NCBI GenBank assembly: GCA_015060325.1
Contig: SUYQ01000024.1
Span: forward strand, 1-37,186
DNA length: 37,186 bases
Source of the DNA: Bacteroidales bacterium
GTDB lineage: Bacteria > Bacteroidota > Bacteroidia > Bacteroidales > UBA932
Direction: 5' to 3'
The notes beneath the pieces are model-generated. The model was not told the DNA's origin, ran no database searches, and worked only from the letters and a program-made list of their open reading frames with translations. The position numbers were made by a program, and so were the translations under genes. Below are positions 14,653 to 23,690 of the stretch, piece after piece (position 1 is the first letter of the stretch; the number at the start of each line of letters is the position of its first letter).

Positions 14653-16122
14653 ATGAAAACGGGATTTGACAACAACAAGTATCTTAAGATACAGTCCGAA
14701 CAGATCAAGAAGCGTATCGAGCAGTTCGGAGACAAACTTTACCTCGAGTTCGGAGGAAAACTATTCGACGACAACCATGCAAGCCGCGTGTTGCCGGGAT
14801 TCAAGCCCGACAGCAAGCTTCAGATGCTCATGCAGCTGAAGGATGAGGCTGAAATCATCATAGTCATCAGTTCGCTTGACATTGAAAAGAACAAGGTCCG
14901 CGGAGACCTTGGAATAACCTATGATGAAGATGTGCTCAGACTGCGTGCAGAGTTCGCAAAGACCGGTCTTCTGGTCAGCAGCGTCGTCATCACCCACTAC
15001 AACGGCCAGTCCAGCGCCGACGCATACAGGGCCCGTCTGGAAAGACTCGGCATCAAGGTATATTACCATTATACTATAGAGGGATATCCTAATAACGTCG
15101 CCCTCATCGACTCGGATGAAGGATTCGGAAGGAACGACTATGTCGAGACCAGCAAACCGCTTGTAGTAGTTACTGCTCCAGGGCCTGGAAGCGGCAAGAT
15201 GGCGGTATGCCTCAGTCAGCTCTACCATGAAAACAAGAGAGGAACCAAGGCCGGATATGCAAAGTTCGAGACCTTCCCTGTATGGAACCTTCCTCTCAAG
15301 CACCCTCTCAACATCGCTTATGAAGCGGCAACAGCCGACCTGAACGACGTCAACATGATCGACCCGTTCCATTTCGAAGCGTATGGAGAGGTTGCGGCAA
15401 GCTACAACAGGGACATCGAGATTTTCCCTGTGCTTAACGCGCTTTTCGAAGGGATCTACGGAGAAAGCCCATACAAGTCCCCTACTGACATGGGCGTGAA
15501 CATGATCGGTTTCTGCATGAGCGACGAGGATGTGTGCTGCAATGCGGCAAGAGAGGAAATAATAAGAAGGTATTATTATGCCTTGTGCAGACTCGCAGAA
15601 AAAGGTACCAACGAAAGCGAGGTCAACAAGATTGCCTTGATTCTCAAACAGGCGAAGCTTACCACAGAATACAGAAGAACGACTGTAGCTGCACATGAAA
15701 GACAGGATATCTACGGAGTTGCAACAGCTGCAATCGAGCTCCAGGACGGCACCATCATCACTTCCCAGACAAGTTCCCTTCTCGGACCATCTGCAGCTCT
15801 GATCCTCAATGCAACAAAGCATCTTGCCGGCATACCTCATTCCGTAAGACTTATACCGGAAGAGATGATCGAGCCTATCCAGAAGACAAAGGTGGAATAT
15901 CTGCATGGACGCAATCCTCGTCTGCATACAGACGAAGTACTCGTCGCCCTGTCGCTGCTCAGCATCCACGATGACAACTGCCGCAAGGCTCTTGACCAGC
16001 TTCCGAAACTGGAGGGATGTCAGGTACACTCGACAGTAATGCTCAGCGAAGTTGACCGCAAGATATTCAAGAAACTGGGAGTAGGGCTGACATGTGACCC
16101 GGTAAGCAAGAGCGAACAGTAA
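14653..16122 (+). CDS. DUF1846 (UPF0371) family protein
   Basis: A 489-residue protein of the conserved DUF1846/UPF0371 family, recognisable from its N-terminus MKTGFDNNKYLKIQSEQIKK, the LEFGGKLFDD block, HASRVLPGF and the phosphate-loop-like VVTAPGPGSGKMAVCLSQ near residues 175-192. The family occurs in Firmicutes, Bacteroidetes and others as a single cytoplasmic protein. Its biochemical role is not established to my knowledge. The GPGSGK segment suggests nucleotide binding. The start at 14653 is chosen because the upstream extension runs through the promoter. No operon partner is evident; the next gene has its own -7 box. Confidence 0.9.
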   Translation: MKTGFDNNKYLKIQSEQIKKRIEQFGDKLYLEFGGKLFDDNHASRVLPGFKPDSKLQMLMQLKDEAEIIIVISSLDIEKNKVRGDLGITYDEDVLRLRAEFAKTGLLVSSVVITHYNGQSSADAYRARLERLGIKVYYHYTIEGYPNNVALIDSDEGFGRNDYVETSKPLVVVTAPGPGSGKMAVCLSQLYHENKRGTKAGYAKFETFPVWNLPLKHPLNIAYEAATADLNDVNMIDPFHFEAYGEVAASYNRDIEIFPVLNALFEGIYGESPYKSPTDMGVNMIGFCMSDEDVCCNAAREEIIRRYYYALCRLAEKGTNESEVNKIALILKQAKLTTEYRRTTVAAHERQDIYGVATAAIELQDGTIITSQTSSLLGPSAALILNATKHLAGIPHSVRLIPEEMIEPIQKTKVEYLHGRNPRLHTDEVLVALSLLSIHDDNCRKALDQLPKLEGCQVHSTVMLSEVDRKIFKKLGVGLTCDPVSKSEQ

Positions 16123-16158
16123 ACGGGGTTACTATTTCCTTAAAGACAAATTATTTAT

Positions 16159-16166
16159 TATATTTG
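16159..16166 (+). promoter_or_regulatory. -7 box of the glycine-lipid acyltransferase operon
   Basis: TATATTTG predicts a start near 16173, about 14 nt before the ATG at 16187. No -33 TTG was found at the normal distance. Confidence 0.5.
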
Positions 16167-16186
16167 CTCTCGCAAACCTAACCCTG

Positions 16187-17002
16187 ATGTCAGAAAGACA
16201 ACCACAAATACTTGATTTAGAACAAGTAATAAAATCTAAAGCCGGAAAGAAGGCTAAATACATACCGAAGTTCCTGATCCGTTGGTTCAAGAACTTCATG
16301 CACCTTGATTATATAAATGAATATCTCAAGGAAGGATATGTAGGAGTGGAGTTCTGCGAAAACTGTCTTAAATATCTCGGAGTCGAGATTGAAGTCAACG
16401 GATTGGAAAATCTCCCCAAAGACGGCAGAAGATATACATTCGTATCCAATCACCCGCTCGGTGCCATAGACGGAGTCACTCTAGGTGCGGTAATAGGACG
16501 CGAGTATGACGGAAAGATCAAGTATCTGATGAACGACCTCCTCATGAATCTGAAAGGTATGGCTCCACTTGGCATCCCTATCAACAAACTCGGAGGTCAG
16601 GCTAGAAATCTTCCCAGACTCATTAACGAAGTATACGAATCCGACACCCAGATGCTTGTCTTCCCTGCCGGCCTGTGCTCACGCAAGATCGACGGAAAGA
16701 TACAGGACATCGAATGGGGCAAATCTTTCATCAAGAAGAGCCGGGATACCGGACGAGACATTGTCCCGATCCACTTTGAAGGAGAGAATTCCAAGAGATT
16801 CTATCGCGTCGCCCAATGGCAGAAGAGACTGGGACTCAAGTTCAACTTCGCGATGATGCTTCTTCCTGACGAGATGTACAAGAGCAAGGGAAGAAAATAC
16901 AGGATAACCATCGGCAAACCTATACCGATCAGCAGCCTGGACAGGTCGAAAACAGACAAGGAATGGGCTCAGGAAATAAGAAAACACGTGTACGAACTCT
17001 AA
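16187..17002 (+). CDS. Lysophospholipid-type O-acyltransferase, GlsA-like (glycine lipids)
   Basis: A 271-residue acyltransferase of the PlsC/OlsA group. The acceptor/catalytic motif reads SNHPLGAIDG, an H-x5-D spacing where classical PlsC has H-x4-D. Further family blocks are APLGIPINKLGGQ, VFPAGLCSRK and DIVPIHFEGENS. In Bacteroides a gene pair, glsB and glsA, makes acylated glycine lipids: one enzyme N-acylates glycine and this type adds the second acyl group by O-acylation. The adjacent gene here is the N-acyltransferase type and starts 9 nt later, which supports that role. The amino acid used (glycine, ornithine or other) is not shown by sequence. Membrane-associated action is likely. 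Confidence 0.82.
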   Translation: MSERQPQILDLEQVIKSKAGKKAKYIPKFLIRWFKNFMHLDYINEYLKEGYVGVEFCENCLKYLGVEIEVNGLENLPKDGRRYTFVSNHPLGAIDGVTLGAVIGREYDGKIKYLMNDLLMNLKGMAPLGIPINKLGGQARNLPRLINEVYESDTQMLVFPAGLCSRKIDGKIQDIEWGKSFIKKSRDTGRDIVPIHFEGENSKRFYRVAQWQKRLGLKFNFAMMLLPDEMYKSKGRKYRITIGKPIPISSLDRSKTDKEWAQEIRKHVYEL

Positions 17003-17011
17003 TATTTTACC

Positions 17012-18106
17012 ATGGAACCAATTATCGCTCCTGTCAGTGTAGACCTGCTTAAGGCCGAACTGACCCCTGCAAAGAAACTCAGGGATACAAACAAGAGCAA
17101 AAACGAGATCTACGTGATCAACCATCACGACTCTCCAAATGTAATGAGGGAAATCGGGCGACTCCGCGAAGAGGCTTTCCGTGATTCGGGAGGCGGCAGC
17201 GGACTCGAAATGGATATCGATGAATTCGACACCATGGAGAACCCATATCAGCAGCTTATCGTATGGGATCCCGAAGCAGAAAAGATTCTCGGAGGATATC
17301 GTTACATACTCGGAAAGGACATCAAGCTGGATGAAAACAAGCAGCCTCTCCTGGCAACAGCCCACATGTTCCATTTTTCCGAGAAATTCGTAGATGAATA
17401 CCTTCCATATACTATAGAACTGGGACGCAGCTTTGTTGCACCGGAATACCAGAGCAGCAAGGCAGGAACAAAGGCCCTTTTCGCCCTCGACAACCTTTGG
17501 GATGGACTTGGAGCCCTCATCATCCAGTGTCCCAACATGAAGTACTTCTTCGGAAAGATGACCATGTATCCGGAATACAACCGCCAGGCCCGGGACCTCA
17601 TCCAGTACTTCCTGTTCAAGCATTTCGAAGACAAGGACAAGCTTGTGACTCCGCTTGACCCTTTGAAGATAGAGACACCGAAGGAGTATATGGACAGCAT
17701 ACTTACAGAAACCGAATTCAAGGAAGATTACAAGCTTCTTAATGCAGAGGTACGTAAGTTGGGAGTCAATATACCTCCTCTGGTAAACTCATACATGAGC
17801 CTCTCCCCTACAATGAAGATGTTCGGTGGCGGAATCAACCACGAATTCAGCGAAGCGGAAGAGACATGCATCCTCGTGACCTTTGATGACATCTATGAAG
17901 CAAAGAAGGCAAGGCATATCGATTCTTTCCTCAAGGAAAAGAGTATGAGGATCAAGGATCGTTTCCCTCTGTTCTTCGAAAATATGGGTGAACAGATTTC
18001 CCATATGCTGGCTAACAGAAGAGAACGGGCAGAAGAAAGAAGAGCGGAGAGACTGGCACGCAGAGAAGAGAAAAAGGCCTTGAGGGCTAAAAAACACGAG
18101 AAATAG
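17012..18106 (+). CDS. glsB: GNAT/hemolysin-like N-acyltransferase, GlsB-like (glycine lipids)
   Basis: A 364-residue protein of the OlsB/hemolysin-like acyltransferase group with a GNAT fold. The core lies at about residues 30-240, with LREEAFRDSGGGSG, the strand-forming LGGYRYILG, and ELGRSFVAPEYQ. The last 30 residues are strongly basic and acidic (repeated RRE/REE), possibly a membrane or RNA contact. It is expected to N-acylate glycine (or a similar amino acid) with an acyl-ACP as the first step in making membrane glycine lipids. It follows the O-acyltransferase gene with a 9-nt gap. It ends 8 nt before the convergent FKBP gene, leaving no room for a terminator. Confidence 0.82.
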   Translation: MEPIIAPVSVDLLKAELTPAKKLRDTNKSKNEIYVINHHDSPNVMREIGRLREEAFRDSGGGSGLEMDIDEFDTMENPYQQLIVWDPEAEKILGGYRYILGKDIKLDENKQPLLATAHMFHFSEKFVDEYLPYTIELGRSFVAPEYQSSKAGTKALFALDNLWDGLGALIIQCPNMKYFFGKMTMYPEYNRQARDLIQYFLFKHFEDKDKLVTPLDPLKIETPKEYMDSILTETEFKEDYKLLNAEVRKLGVNIPPLVNSYMSLSPTMKMFGGGINHEFSEAEETCILVTFDDIYEAKKARHIDSFLKEKSMRIKDRFPLFFENMGEQISHMLANRRERAEERRAERLARREEKKALRAKKHEK

Positions 18107-18114
18107 TCATGAGA

Positions 18115-18513
18115 CTACTTCACATCAAGTAGCGTGATATCGAAAATCAAGGTGGAAAAAGCTTTTATGGCTCCTGCAGGCCGGGAGCCATAACCTAGAT
18201 TATATGGTATCACTATCTCCCATCGCGAGCCGACGGGCATCTCTCTAAGTGCTGTTATCCAGCCAGTTATAAGTTCATTCAGGCGAAATGTCGCAGGTCG
18301 TCCCTTCTGAGTCTGGTCAAACACCTTACCGTTGATAAGTTTTCCGGTATAGTGTACCGTGACAAAACTCTTGGGCGAAGGTTTAGGTCCTTTGCCCTTG
18401 GTAAGTTCACGATACATCACACCGTTGAACATTATCTTCACGCCCGGTTTCTGGGCATATTCCTGCAGGAACTCCTGGTTCCTTAACTTATATGCATTGT
18501 CTACTGGTGGCAT
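18115..18513 (-). CDS. FKBP-type peptidyl-prolyl isomerase
   Basis: A 132-residue single-domain FKBP without a signal peptide. After a charged N-terminal stretch of about 40 residues come VTVHYTGKLINGKVFDQT, the hydrophobic ITGWITAL and PYNLGYGSRPAG, with FDITLLDV at the end. These are the usual FKBP binding-pocket strands, though several aromatic positions vary and activity is likely but unproven. Unlike many Bacteroidetes FKBPs it lacks a lipoprotein signal, so it should be cytoplasmic. It begins 3 nt after the GH3 glycosidase stop and is probably translated from the same message, an odd pairing since the GH3 product is exported. Confidence 0.88.
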   Translation of the reverse strand: MPPVDNAYKLRNQEFLQEYAQKPGVKIMFNGVMYRELTKGKGPKPSPKSFVTVHYTGKLINGKVFDQTQKGRPATFRLNELITGWITALREMPVGSRWEIVIPYNLGYGSRPAGAIKAFSTLIFDITLLDVK

Positions 18514-18516
18514 CGA

Positions 18517-20664
18517 TTACAATTTGAAATTCAATTTCCTCAATACTGACTCATCAGATGAGCCGCCATAATAAAGCGTATATTTTCCTTTCGGCGCTCC
18601 CATCTTTCCGGTCATCGGGTCGAACAGATCTATTTCCGAAGGTCCGAACGGAATCTCGACAACTACAGTCTCCCCCGCCTTTACAGGAACTCTGCGGAAG
18701 GCACGAAGACTCTTGACAGGTCCTTCCTTGTCGGCATTGTACTTCACATACACCTGCACTACTTCCTCACCGTCAATATCGCTTGCATTAGTCAGCGGAA
18801 CACTCAGAATGCCATTCTCAAGGGAAGCCTTCCCATATTTGAACGTGCTGTAGCTGAGACCATGTCCGAACGGGAAGAGGGCTTTTCCTGTAAAATAACG
18901 GTAAGTATGCCCGGCCATGTCATAATCCTCGAATGACGGAAGATCGGATGTTGAAGCATAGAATGTCACAGGAAGCCTTCCGGCAGGATTATAGTCTCCG
19001 AAAAGCACGTCTGCCACTGCCTGGCCGCCATTCTGACCGCCATACCATGCCTGAAGGACGGCATCACACACTTCTGCCTCAGGAGCGAGACCCACAGCTG
19101 ATCCTGAAAGATTGACGAAAACTACCGGCTTTCCAAGCTCGGACAGGCGTCTTACATAGATTCTCTGTGTTTCAGGAAGCTCGATCGCTGTCCTGTCGCC
19201 ACCGTCAAATCCTTTGTAATTCACCTGCATTTCCTCTCCTTCCAGCTGTGGAGAAAGTCCTCCCACATATATGATGACATCCACATCGTCAAACAACGTA
19301 GGATCAAAAGCTTCTGCCGGCTCAGTATCGGACACCGGCTTAGCTATCTTACATCCAGATGAATAAACCACATTCTCCTTGCCGACTTTTCCGGTTATGC
19401 CTTCCAGCACAGTGATCGTCTTTCTCGGAGTTCCGTTATAGTTTCCCCACATCACCAGCGAATCAGCGGCATTCGGACCGACTACCGCATATCTGGCATC
19501 CTTACGCAATGGCAGAAGATCATTCCTGTTCTGCAGGAGAGTCATTGACTTGCGTGCCATCTCGATTGCCAGTTCATCATGAGCGTCACAAGCCAGAAGT
19601 TCAGCAGGTATGGCAGACCAGCAGACCTCTTCCAGAGGATCCATCTCACCAAGTTCGAAGCGGGCCTTCATCACACGTGTCAGCGCCCTGTCGATCTCAG
19701 ATTCCGGAATCTTGCCTGAGCGGACAGCCTCCACCAATGCAGGGAACGAACTGCCGCACTCAAGGTCAGCTCCGCTTCTCACAGAGAGTGCAGATGCCGA
19801 AGCCGGATCGCCTGGAAAAAGATTGTGACAACCCTCGGAATGGAAGTCCCTCACAGCCCAGCAGTCAGTCACCACAAGACCGTCAAATCCCCATTCATTG
19901 CGCAGAAGCTGGATCAGGAACTTGTCATTTCCGCAGCAAGGCTTGCCCTCGACAGCATTGTATGCACACATTATTTCCTTGACATCTGTCGACTTCACAA
20001 GTCTCTCAAAGGCATAGAGATATGTCTCACTCAGATCTCTCCAGGATATATTCTGCGCATCGAACACATGTCTCAAGGATTCAGGGCCGCTATGCACGGC
20101 GAAATGTTTCAGACATGCATGCAGCTTATCATATTTCTGCGAACCATCACCCTGAAGTCCTGTCACAGCAGCACGACCCATCACAGTCGTCAGATATGGA
20201 TCCTCACCATAAGTCTCCTGCCCTCTTCCCCATCGCGGATCGCGGAATATATTGATATTCGGTGTCCACACTGTGAGTCCATGATATATGTTCACGCCTT
20301 CTCCAGCACGGGCAGTGTTGAATTTGATCCTCTGCTCTGTAGATGCGACATCGAAGACTTTCTGCAGCAACACATCATCCCAACTCGCCGCCATACCTAT
20401 GGCCTGAGGAAACACTGTAGCCAGACCGTTTCGTGCCGATCCGTGCAATGCTTCATTCCACCAGTTGTACTGGCTGATGCCGAATTTCGGGATTGCAGGG
20501 CTATCATAATTGATGAGCGAAACCTTCTGTTCGAGTGATAATCTTTTGACCAGATCCTCCGCTCTCTTCTGAGGATCCAGAGAAGAGTCCAGATACGGAA
20601 GCCCCTGTGCACCAGCCGCTGCAGCCATGCAGATGGCAGAAATGATAAGGAAAGTCTTTTTCAT
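18517..20664 (-). CDS. Glycoside hydrolase family 3, exported beta-xylosidase/beta-glucosidase
   Basis: A 715-residue GH3 enzyme. Residues 1-20 form a signal peptide ending AGAQ, pointing to the periplasm. The N-terminal barrel carries YNWWNEALHG, KHFAVH and GLVVTDCWA with the nucleophile D267. An (alpha/beta)6 sandwich and a C-terminal fibronectin III-like domain follow. The YNWWNEALHG and TPNINIFRDPRWGRGQETYG blocks are closest to the beta-xylosidase/arabinosidase branch, but GH3 specificity is hard to assign. ATG 20664 is chosen because it gives the signal peptide; an upstream ATG at 20712 is rejected. A sigma-like regulator gene precedes it by about 54 nt and the FKBP gene follows by 3 nt. 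Confidence 0.92.
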   Translation of the reverse strand: MKKTFLIISAICMAAAAGAQGLPYLDSSLDPQKRAEDLVKRLSLEQKVSLINYDSPAIPKFGISQYNWWNEALHGSARNGLATVFPQAIGMAASWDDVLLQKVFDVASTEQRIKFNTARAGEGVNIYHGLTVWTPNINIFRDPRWGRGQETYGEDPYLTTVMGRAAVTGLQGDGSQKYDKLHACLKHFAVHSGPESLRHVFDAQNISWRDLSETYLYAFERLVKSTDVKEIMCAYNAVEGKPCCGNDKFLIQLLRNEWGFDGLVVTDCWAVRDFHSEGCHNLFPGDPASASALSVRSGADLECGSSFPALVEAVRSGKIPESEIDRALTRVMKARFELGEMDPLEEVCWSAIPAELLACDAHDELAIEMARKSMTLLQNRNDLLPLRKDARYAVVGPNAADSLVMWGNYNGTPRKTITVLEGITGKVGKENVVYSSGCKIAKPVSDTEPAEAFDPTLFDDVDVIIYVGGLSPQLEGEEMQVNYKGFDGGDRTAIELPETQRIYVRRLSELGKPVVFVNLSGSAVGLAPEAEVCDAVLQAWYGGQNGGQAVADVLFGDYNPAGRLPVTFYASTSDLPSFEDYDMAGHTYRYFTGKALFPFGHGLSYSTFKYGKASLENGILSVPLTNASDIDGEEVVQVYVKYNADKEGPVKSLRAFRRVPVKAGETVVVEIPFGPSEIDLFDPMTGKMGAPKGKYTLYYGGSSDESVLRKLNFKL

Positions 20665-20718
20665 AGGAAAGCATATTTTTTCAAAGTTAATGAAATTTGA
20701 ACGGATGTCCAAACACTC

Positions 20719-21369
20719 TCATCTGATTGATGCCAGAATAATCCTTTTCAGCTTGTCCCGTTCCACCAGGCCATCCGCCATCATACGCAGAAATCCTACA
20801 TATCTGGCATATTCGTCAGCCTTTCCGTAATGTCTCAGTTCCTTCTTTATCTTTGTCTCAGCGCCGGACAGCAGATAGGCTATTCTCCTTCTCGAAATTC
20901 CGGTTATGACAGACGCATCAGTCAATGACAACTGCTCCAGCATGCAGAAGGTGAAGAGCACCCTTTGCCTTGCTGACAGCTTCACTGATGCCCGACAGTA
21001 AAGTCCCCAAGCCTGCTTTGTGACATAGTCATCATAAGAGGGAGCCTGAGGGGATGCTGTCACAAACAGATCTGGCTGTTCACCAAAAATGTACATCAGT
21101 TTCCGGCGGAGGAGTCTGAGACGCGAATACCGGTCAGTCAGACGGAGAAGCCACATCTCCAGTGAGATATCTCCGTCATACTGTTCAGGATAATTCCATG
21201 CATGTACAAACACATCCTGCGTAACCGCTTCGCTGTCCTTCCTGTCCAGCATAATCCTGAATGACGATCTGGACACTATTTCCAGATACCTGTCCATCAG
21301 ATGTTTCATTGCTCTCATGTCTCCACATCCGATATTATACATGAGAGTCCTTTCATCACTTCTGTTCAT
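20719..21369 (-). CDS. Divergent sigma-70-family (ECF-like) regulator
   Basis: A 216-residue protein with the two-domain layout of ECF sigma factors. The region-2-like part (about residues 15-90) contains RYLEIVSRSSFRIML, EAVTQDVFVHAWNY and WLLRLTDRYSRLRLLRRK. The region-4-like part (about 130-180) contains KLSARQRVLFTFCMLEQLS and SVITGISRRRIAYLLSGAE, a helix-turn-helix. Similarity to canonical ECF factors is weak but the order is right, and the C-terminal 35 residues are extra. No anti-sigma gene is adjacent. It precedes the GH3 gene in the same direction and is divergent from the amylo-alpha-1,6-glucosidase lipoprotein gene, so it may control one or both. Confidence 0.72.
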   Translation of the reverse strand: MNRSDERTLMYNIGCGDMRAMKHLMDRYLEIVSRSSFRIMLDRKDSEAVTQDVFVHAWNYPEQYDGDISLEMWLLRLTDRYSRLRLLRRKLMYIFGEQPDLFVTASPQAPSYDDYVTKQAWGLYCRASVKLSARQRVLFTFCMLEQLSLTDASVITGISRRRIAYLLSGAETKIKKELRHYGKADEYARYVGFLRMMADGLVERDKLKRIILASIR

Positions 21370-21426
21370 AATACCACTGCTGACTTACCTTTGCGGCCAA
21401 AAGCAAAAACGATGCAATAAATTCAT

Positions 21427-21434
21427 TATATTTG
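21427..21434 (+). promoter_or_regulatory. -7 box upstream of the GH133-like lipoprotein
   Basis: TATATTTG predicts a start near 21441, 17 nt before the ATG at 21458. An AAAGGA just before the ATG is one of the few Shine-Dalgarno-like sites in the window. Another TAnnTTTG match (TACCTTTG) is at 21386-21393. Confidence 0.6.
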
Positions 21435-21457
21435 CCTGATGTAATAAAACTAAAGGA

Positions 21458-23608
21458 ATGGACAGAAAAATAATGGCCGGCATGGCGGCAATCATGGCTG
21501 TTGCCGCTTCATGCACTGACAAGCAGAATGCGACTCACGAAGAATTCATCACCGACAGCATCGGCGTCACGGTGACAGCTGATGAAAACCGTGAATACTC
21601 CTACACCGACAAGAAGGCCGGATACTGGTACGGCACGACCCACATGGACCAGAAAGAATGGTATTCAGGCTGGAACATGGCCAAGAAACGCATCCTGGCA
21701 GACTACACCATAGGCGTTGACGATGCTCCTCTCGACAGGAAAGAGGCGGCTGTTACCGTATACCCGGAAAGACTTGAACGCAAATGGGCTGATACAAAGG
21801 AGACTTTTGCCCTTGTGGACAATCTGCCGATAGTTTACATCGGACTGGAAACCGATGCTGACTCTGTTTTCTGCACCCTGGACATGAGCCATATTACAGA
21901 TGTGGTGAATGCTGAAGAAGGGGTATTCTTCACGCCGAGAGAGGCTCCTGACAAGAGGATCATGCTTGCTACCGCATCAGGAGCGGCATTCAAACCGGTT
22001 ACAGACGGCATCAAGTCCGGCTCCGGTTCAAAGGGTTTCATCCTCACATACGGTACCGAGGAAGAATGCAAGGCACTGGCAGAGCAGTTCCGCAACGAAG
22101 GCGAAGCCCTTCTTGCAGCACGCAAAGAGCGCATCAACAGCCTCATCACAGAATACAACCCATTGAAATCGAACCTTCCTGAACTGGACAAGTCCCTGGC
22201 ATGGATCACCATCACGATGGACGAACTGATCACATGCCAGCAGGGCAACGGAATCTATGCCGGTCTGCCTTGGTTCAACGAATACTGGGGACGCGACATG
22301 TTCATTTCGATGCCCGGCGCATGCCTTGTGACAGGTCAGTTCGACGTAGCAAAGCAGATCCTGAAGGACTTTGCAAAGCTTCAGGATAAGGATCCCGACT
22401 CCGAGACTTACGGACGCATCCCTAACAGAGCAAACCTCGAGGGCATCCTCTACAACACCACAGACGGCACACCAAGATTCGTCATACAGGCCTACCAGCT
22501 TGCACAGTATTCCGGAGACACAGAGTTCCTCCACGAGCTCTACCCTGCCATCAAGATGAGCATCGACGCTTCGATAAAGAACTACACTGACGGGAAAGGC
22601 TATCTGACTCACGCAGACGCAGATACATGGATGGACGTGAAACGCAACGGCATCCCGGGTTCTCCTCGCGGCAACCGCGCAAACGACATCCAGGCCCTCT
22701 GGTACGAGCAGCTCACAGCCGGCAGCCAGATTGCAAAACTAATGGGAGACGAAAGTTCGGCTGAGGAATGGGCCGGACTGGCGACTATGCTTGCAAGCAA
22801 TTTCGAAAACGACTTCTGCAACAAGGAGGATGGATATATTTATGACCATCTCAACGCAGACGGCAGCGCAGACCTTCAGTTCAGACCGAACCAGCTTTAC
22901 TGCTTCGATCTTGTCAGCGACGACGACTTCAAGCAGCGGGTTACCCGCCGCGTATGGGAGGAGCTCGTATATCCGTGGGGCGTAGCCTCGCTTGCCCAGT
23001 GGGACAGGCAGTTCCACCCTCAGCACGAAAACTGGCACTACTACCACAAGGATGACGCCTATCACAACGGCACCATCTGGCTCTGGAACAATGGTGCCGC
23101 AATGCAGAGGATGATCGAGTACGGTCAGGTGGAGCCTGCATGGGGACTCTTCAAGAACATGAACCGTCAGGCTCTGCACGAAGGAGCAGTCGGCAGTCTC
23201 AGCGAGAATGCCGACGCCCATCCGCGCGAAGGCCAGTCATGGGTAAAGCGCTCGGGCACATTCCTTCAGGCATGGAGCAACGCCGAACATCTCCGCGTAT
23301 GGTACCAGCACTTCCTCGGCATCCGTCCTGACATGCTCAAGGGCATCATCGTCGTGGAGCCTAGGATTCCGGCTGAGATCACATCACTCGAAACCTCTGT
23401 AAAGATCGGCGAGGGCACACTGCATTATAAATATGCAGACGGAAAGGTATCGGTGGATCTTGAAGGCATCGATGCAGAAGTTGACCTTCGCGAGCCGGCC
23501 GGCCAGACCGACTCCCCTGCATTCGAGGGCGTGTCCTTCTGTATGCCGGACCCTCTCGAAAGCTATCCATGCTTCGACACATATTACGAAACCGCTTTGA
23601 CTTATTAA
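21458..23608 (+). CDS. Amylo-alpha-1,6-glucosidase-like lipoprotein (glycogen debranching GDE_C/GH133 type)
   Basis: A 716-residue protein with a lipoprotein signal: the lipobox AVAASC places the lipid-bearing cysteine at residue 19, so the enzyme is anchored in the envelope. The C-terminal two thirds form the (alpha/alpha)6 barrel of amylo-alpha-1,6-glucosidases: AGLPWFNEYWGRDMFISMPG, RIPNRANLEG, DADTWMDVK and the HPREGQSWVKRSGTFLQAWSNAE block with acidic residues suited to catalysis. A cytoplasmic glycogen debranching enzyme would lack a signal, so this one probably works on imported or surface alpha-glucans or another glycan. It is divergent from the sigma-like and GH3 genes and is followed by an intrinsic terminator. 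Confidence 0.87.
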   Translation: MDRKIMAGMAAIMAVAASCTDKQNATHEEFITDSIGVTVTADENREYSYTDKKAGYWYGTTHMDQKEWYSGWNMAKKRILADYTIGVDDAPLDRKEAAVTVYPERLERKWADTKETFALVDNLPIVYIGLETDADSVFCTLDMSHITDVVNAEEGVFFTPREAPDKRIMLATASGAAFKPVTDGIKSGSGSKGFILTYGTEEECKALAEQFRNEGEALLAARKERINSLITEYNPLKSNLPELDKSLAWITITMDELITCQQGNGIYAGLPWFNEYWGRDMFISMPGACLVTGQFDVAKQILKDFAKLQDKDPDSETYGRIPNRANLEGILYNTTDGTPRFVIQAYQLAQYSGDTEFLHELYPAIKMSIDASIKNYTDGKGYLTHADADTWMDVKRNGIPGSPRGNRANDIQALWYEQLTAGSQIAKLMGDESSAEEWAGLATMLASNFENDFCNKEDGYIYDHLNADGSADLQFRPNQLYCFDLVSDDDFKQRVTRRVWEELVYPWGVASLAQWDRQFHPQHENWHYYHKDDAYHNGTIWLWNNGAAMQRMIEYGQVEPAWGLFKNMNRQALHEGAVGSLSENADAHPREGQSWVKRSGTFLQAWSNAEHLRVWYQHFLGIRPDMLKGIIVVEPRIPAEITSLETSVKIGEGTLHYKYADGKVSVDLEGIDAEVDLREPAGQTDSPAFEGVSFCMPDPLESYPCFDTYYETALTY

Positions 23609-23690
23609 AATGTAGGCCACACTTGTGGCACGCAATATGCAATAGTATGTCTGACTTTTAGATGTTAGACATAAATATTGAACGAACTGT

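Noticed and set aside
14761..16029. A 422-codon minus-strand open frame
   Set aside because: It is antisense to the well-supported DUF1846 gene and has an implausible Cys/His-rich composition.
16679..17623. A 314-codon minus-strand open frame across the two acyltransferase genes
   Set aside because: Both plus-strand genes have clear family motifs; this frame crosses their boundary and has none.
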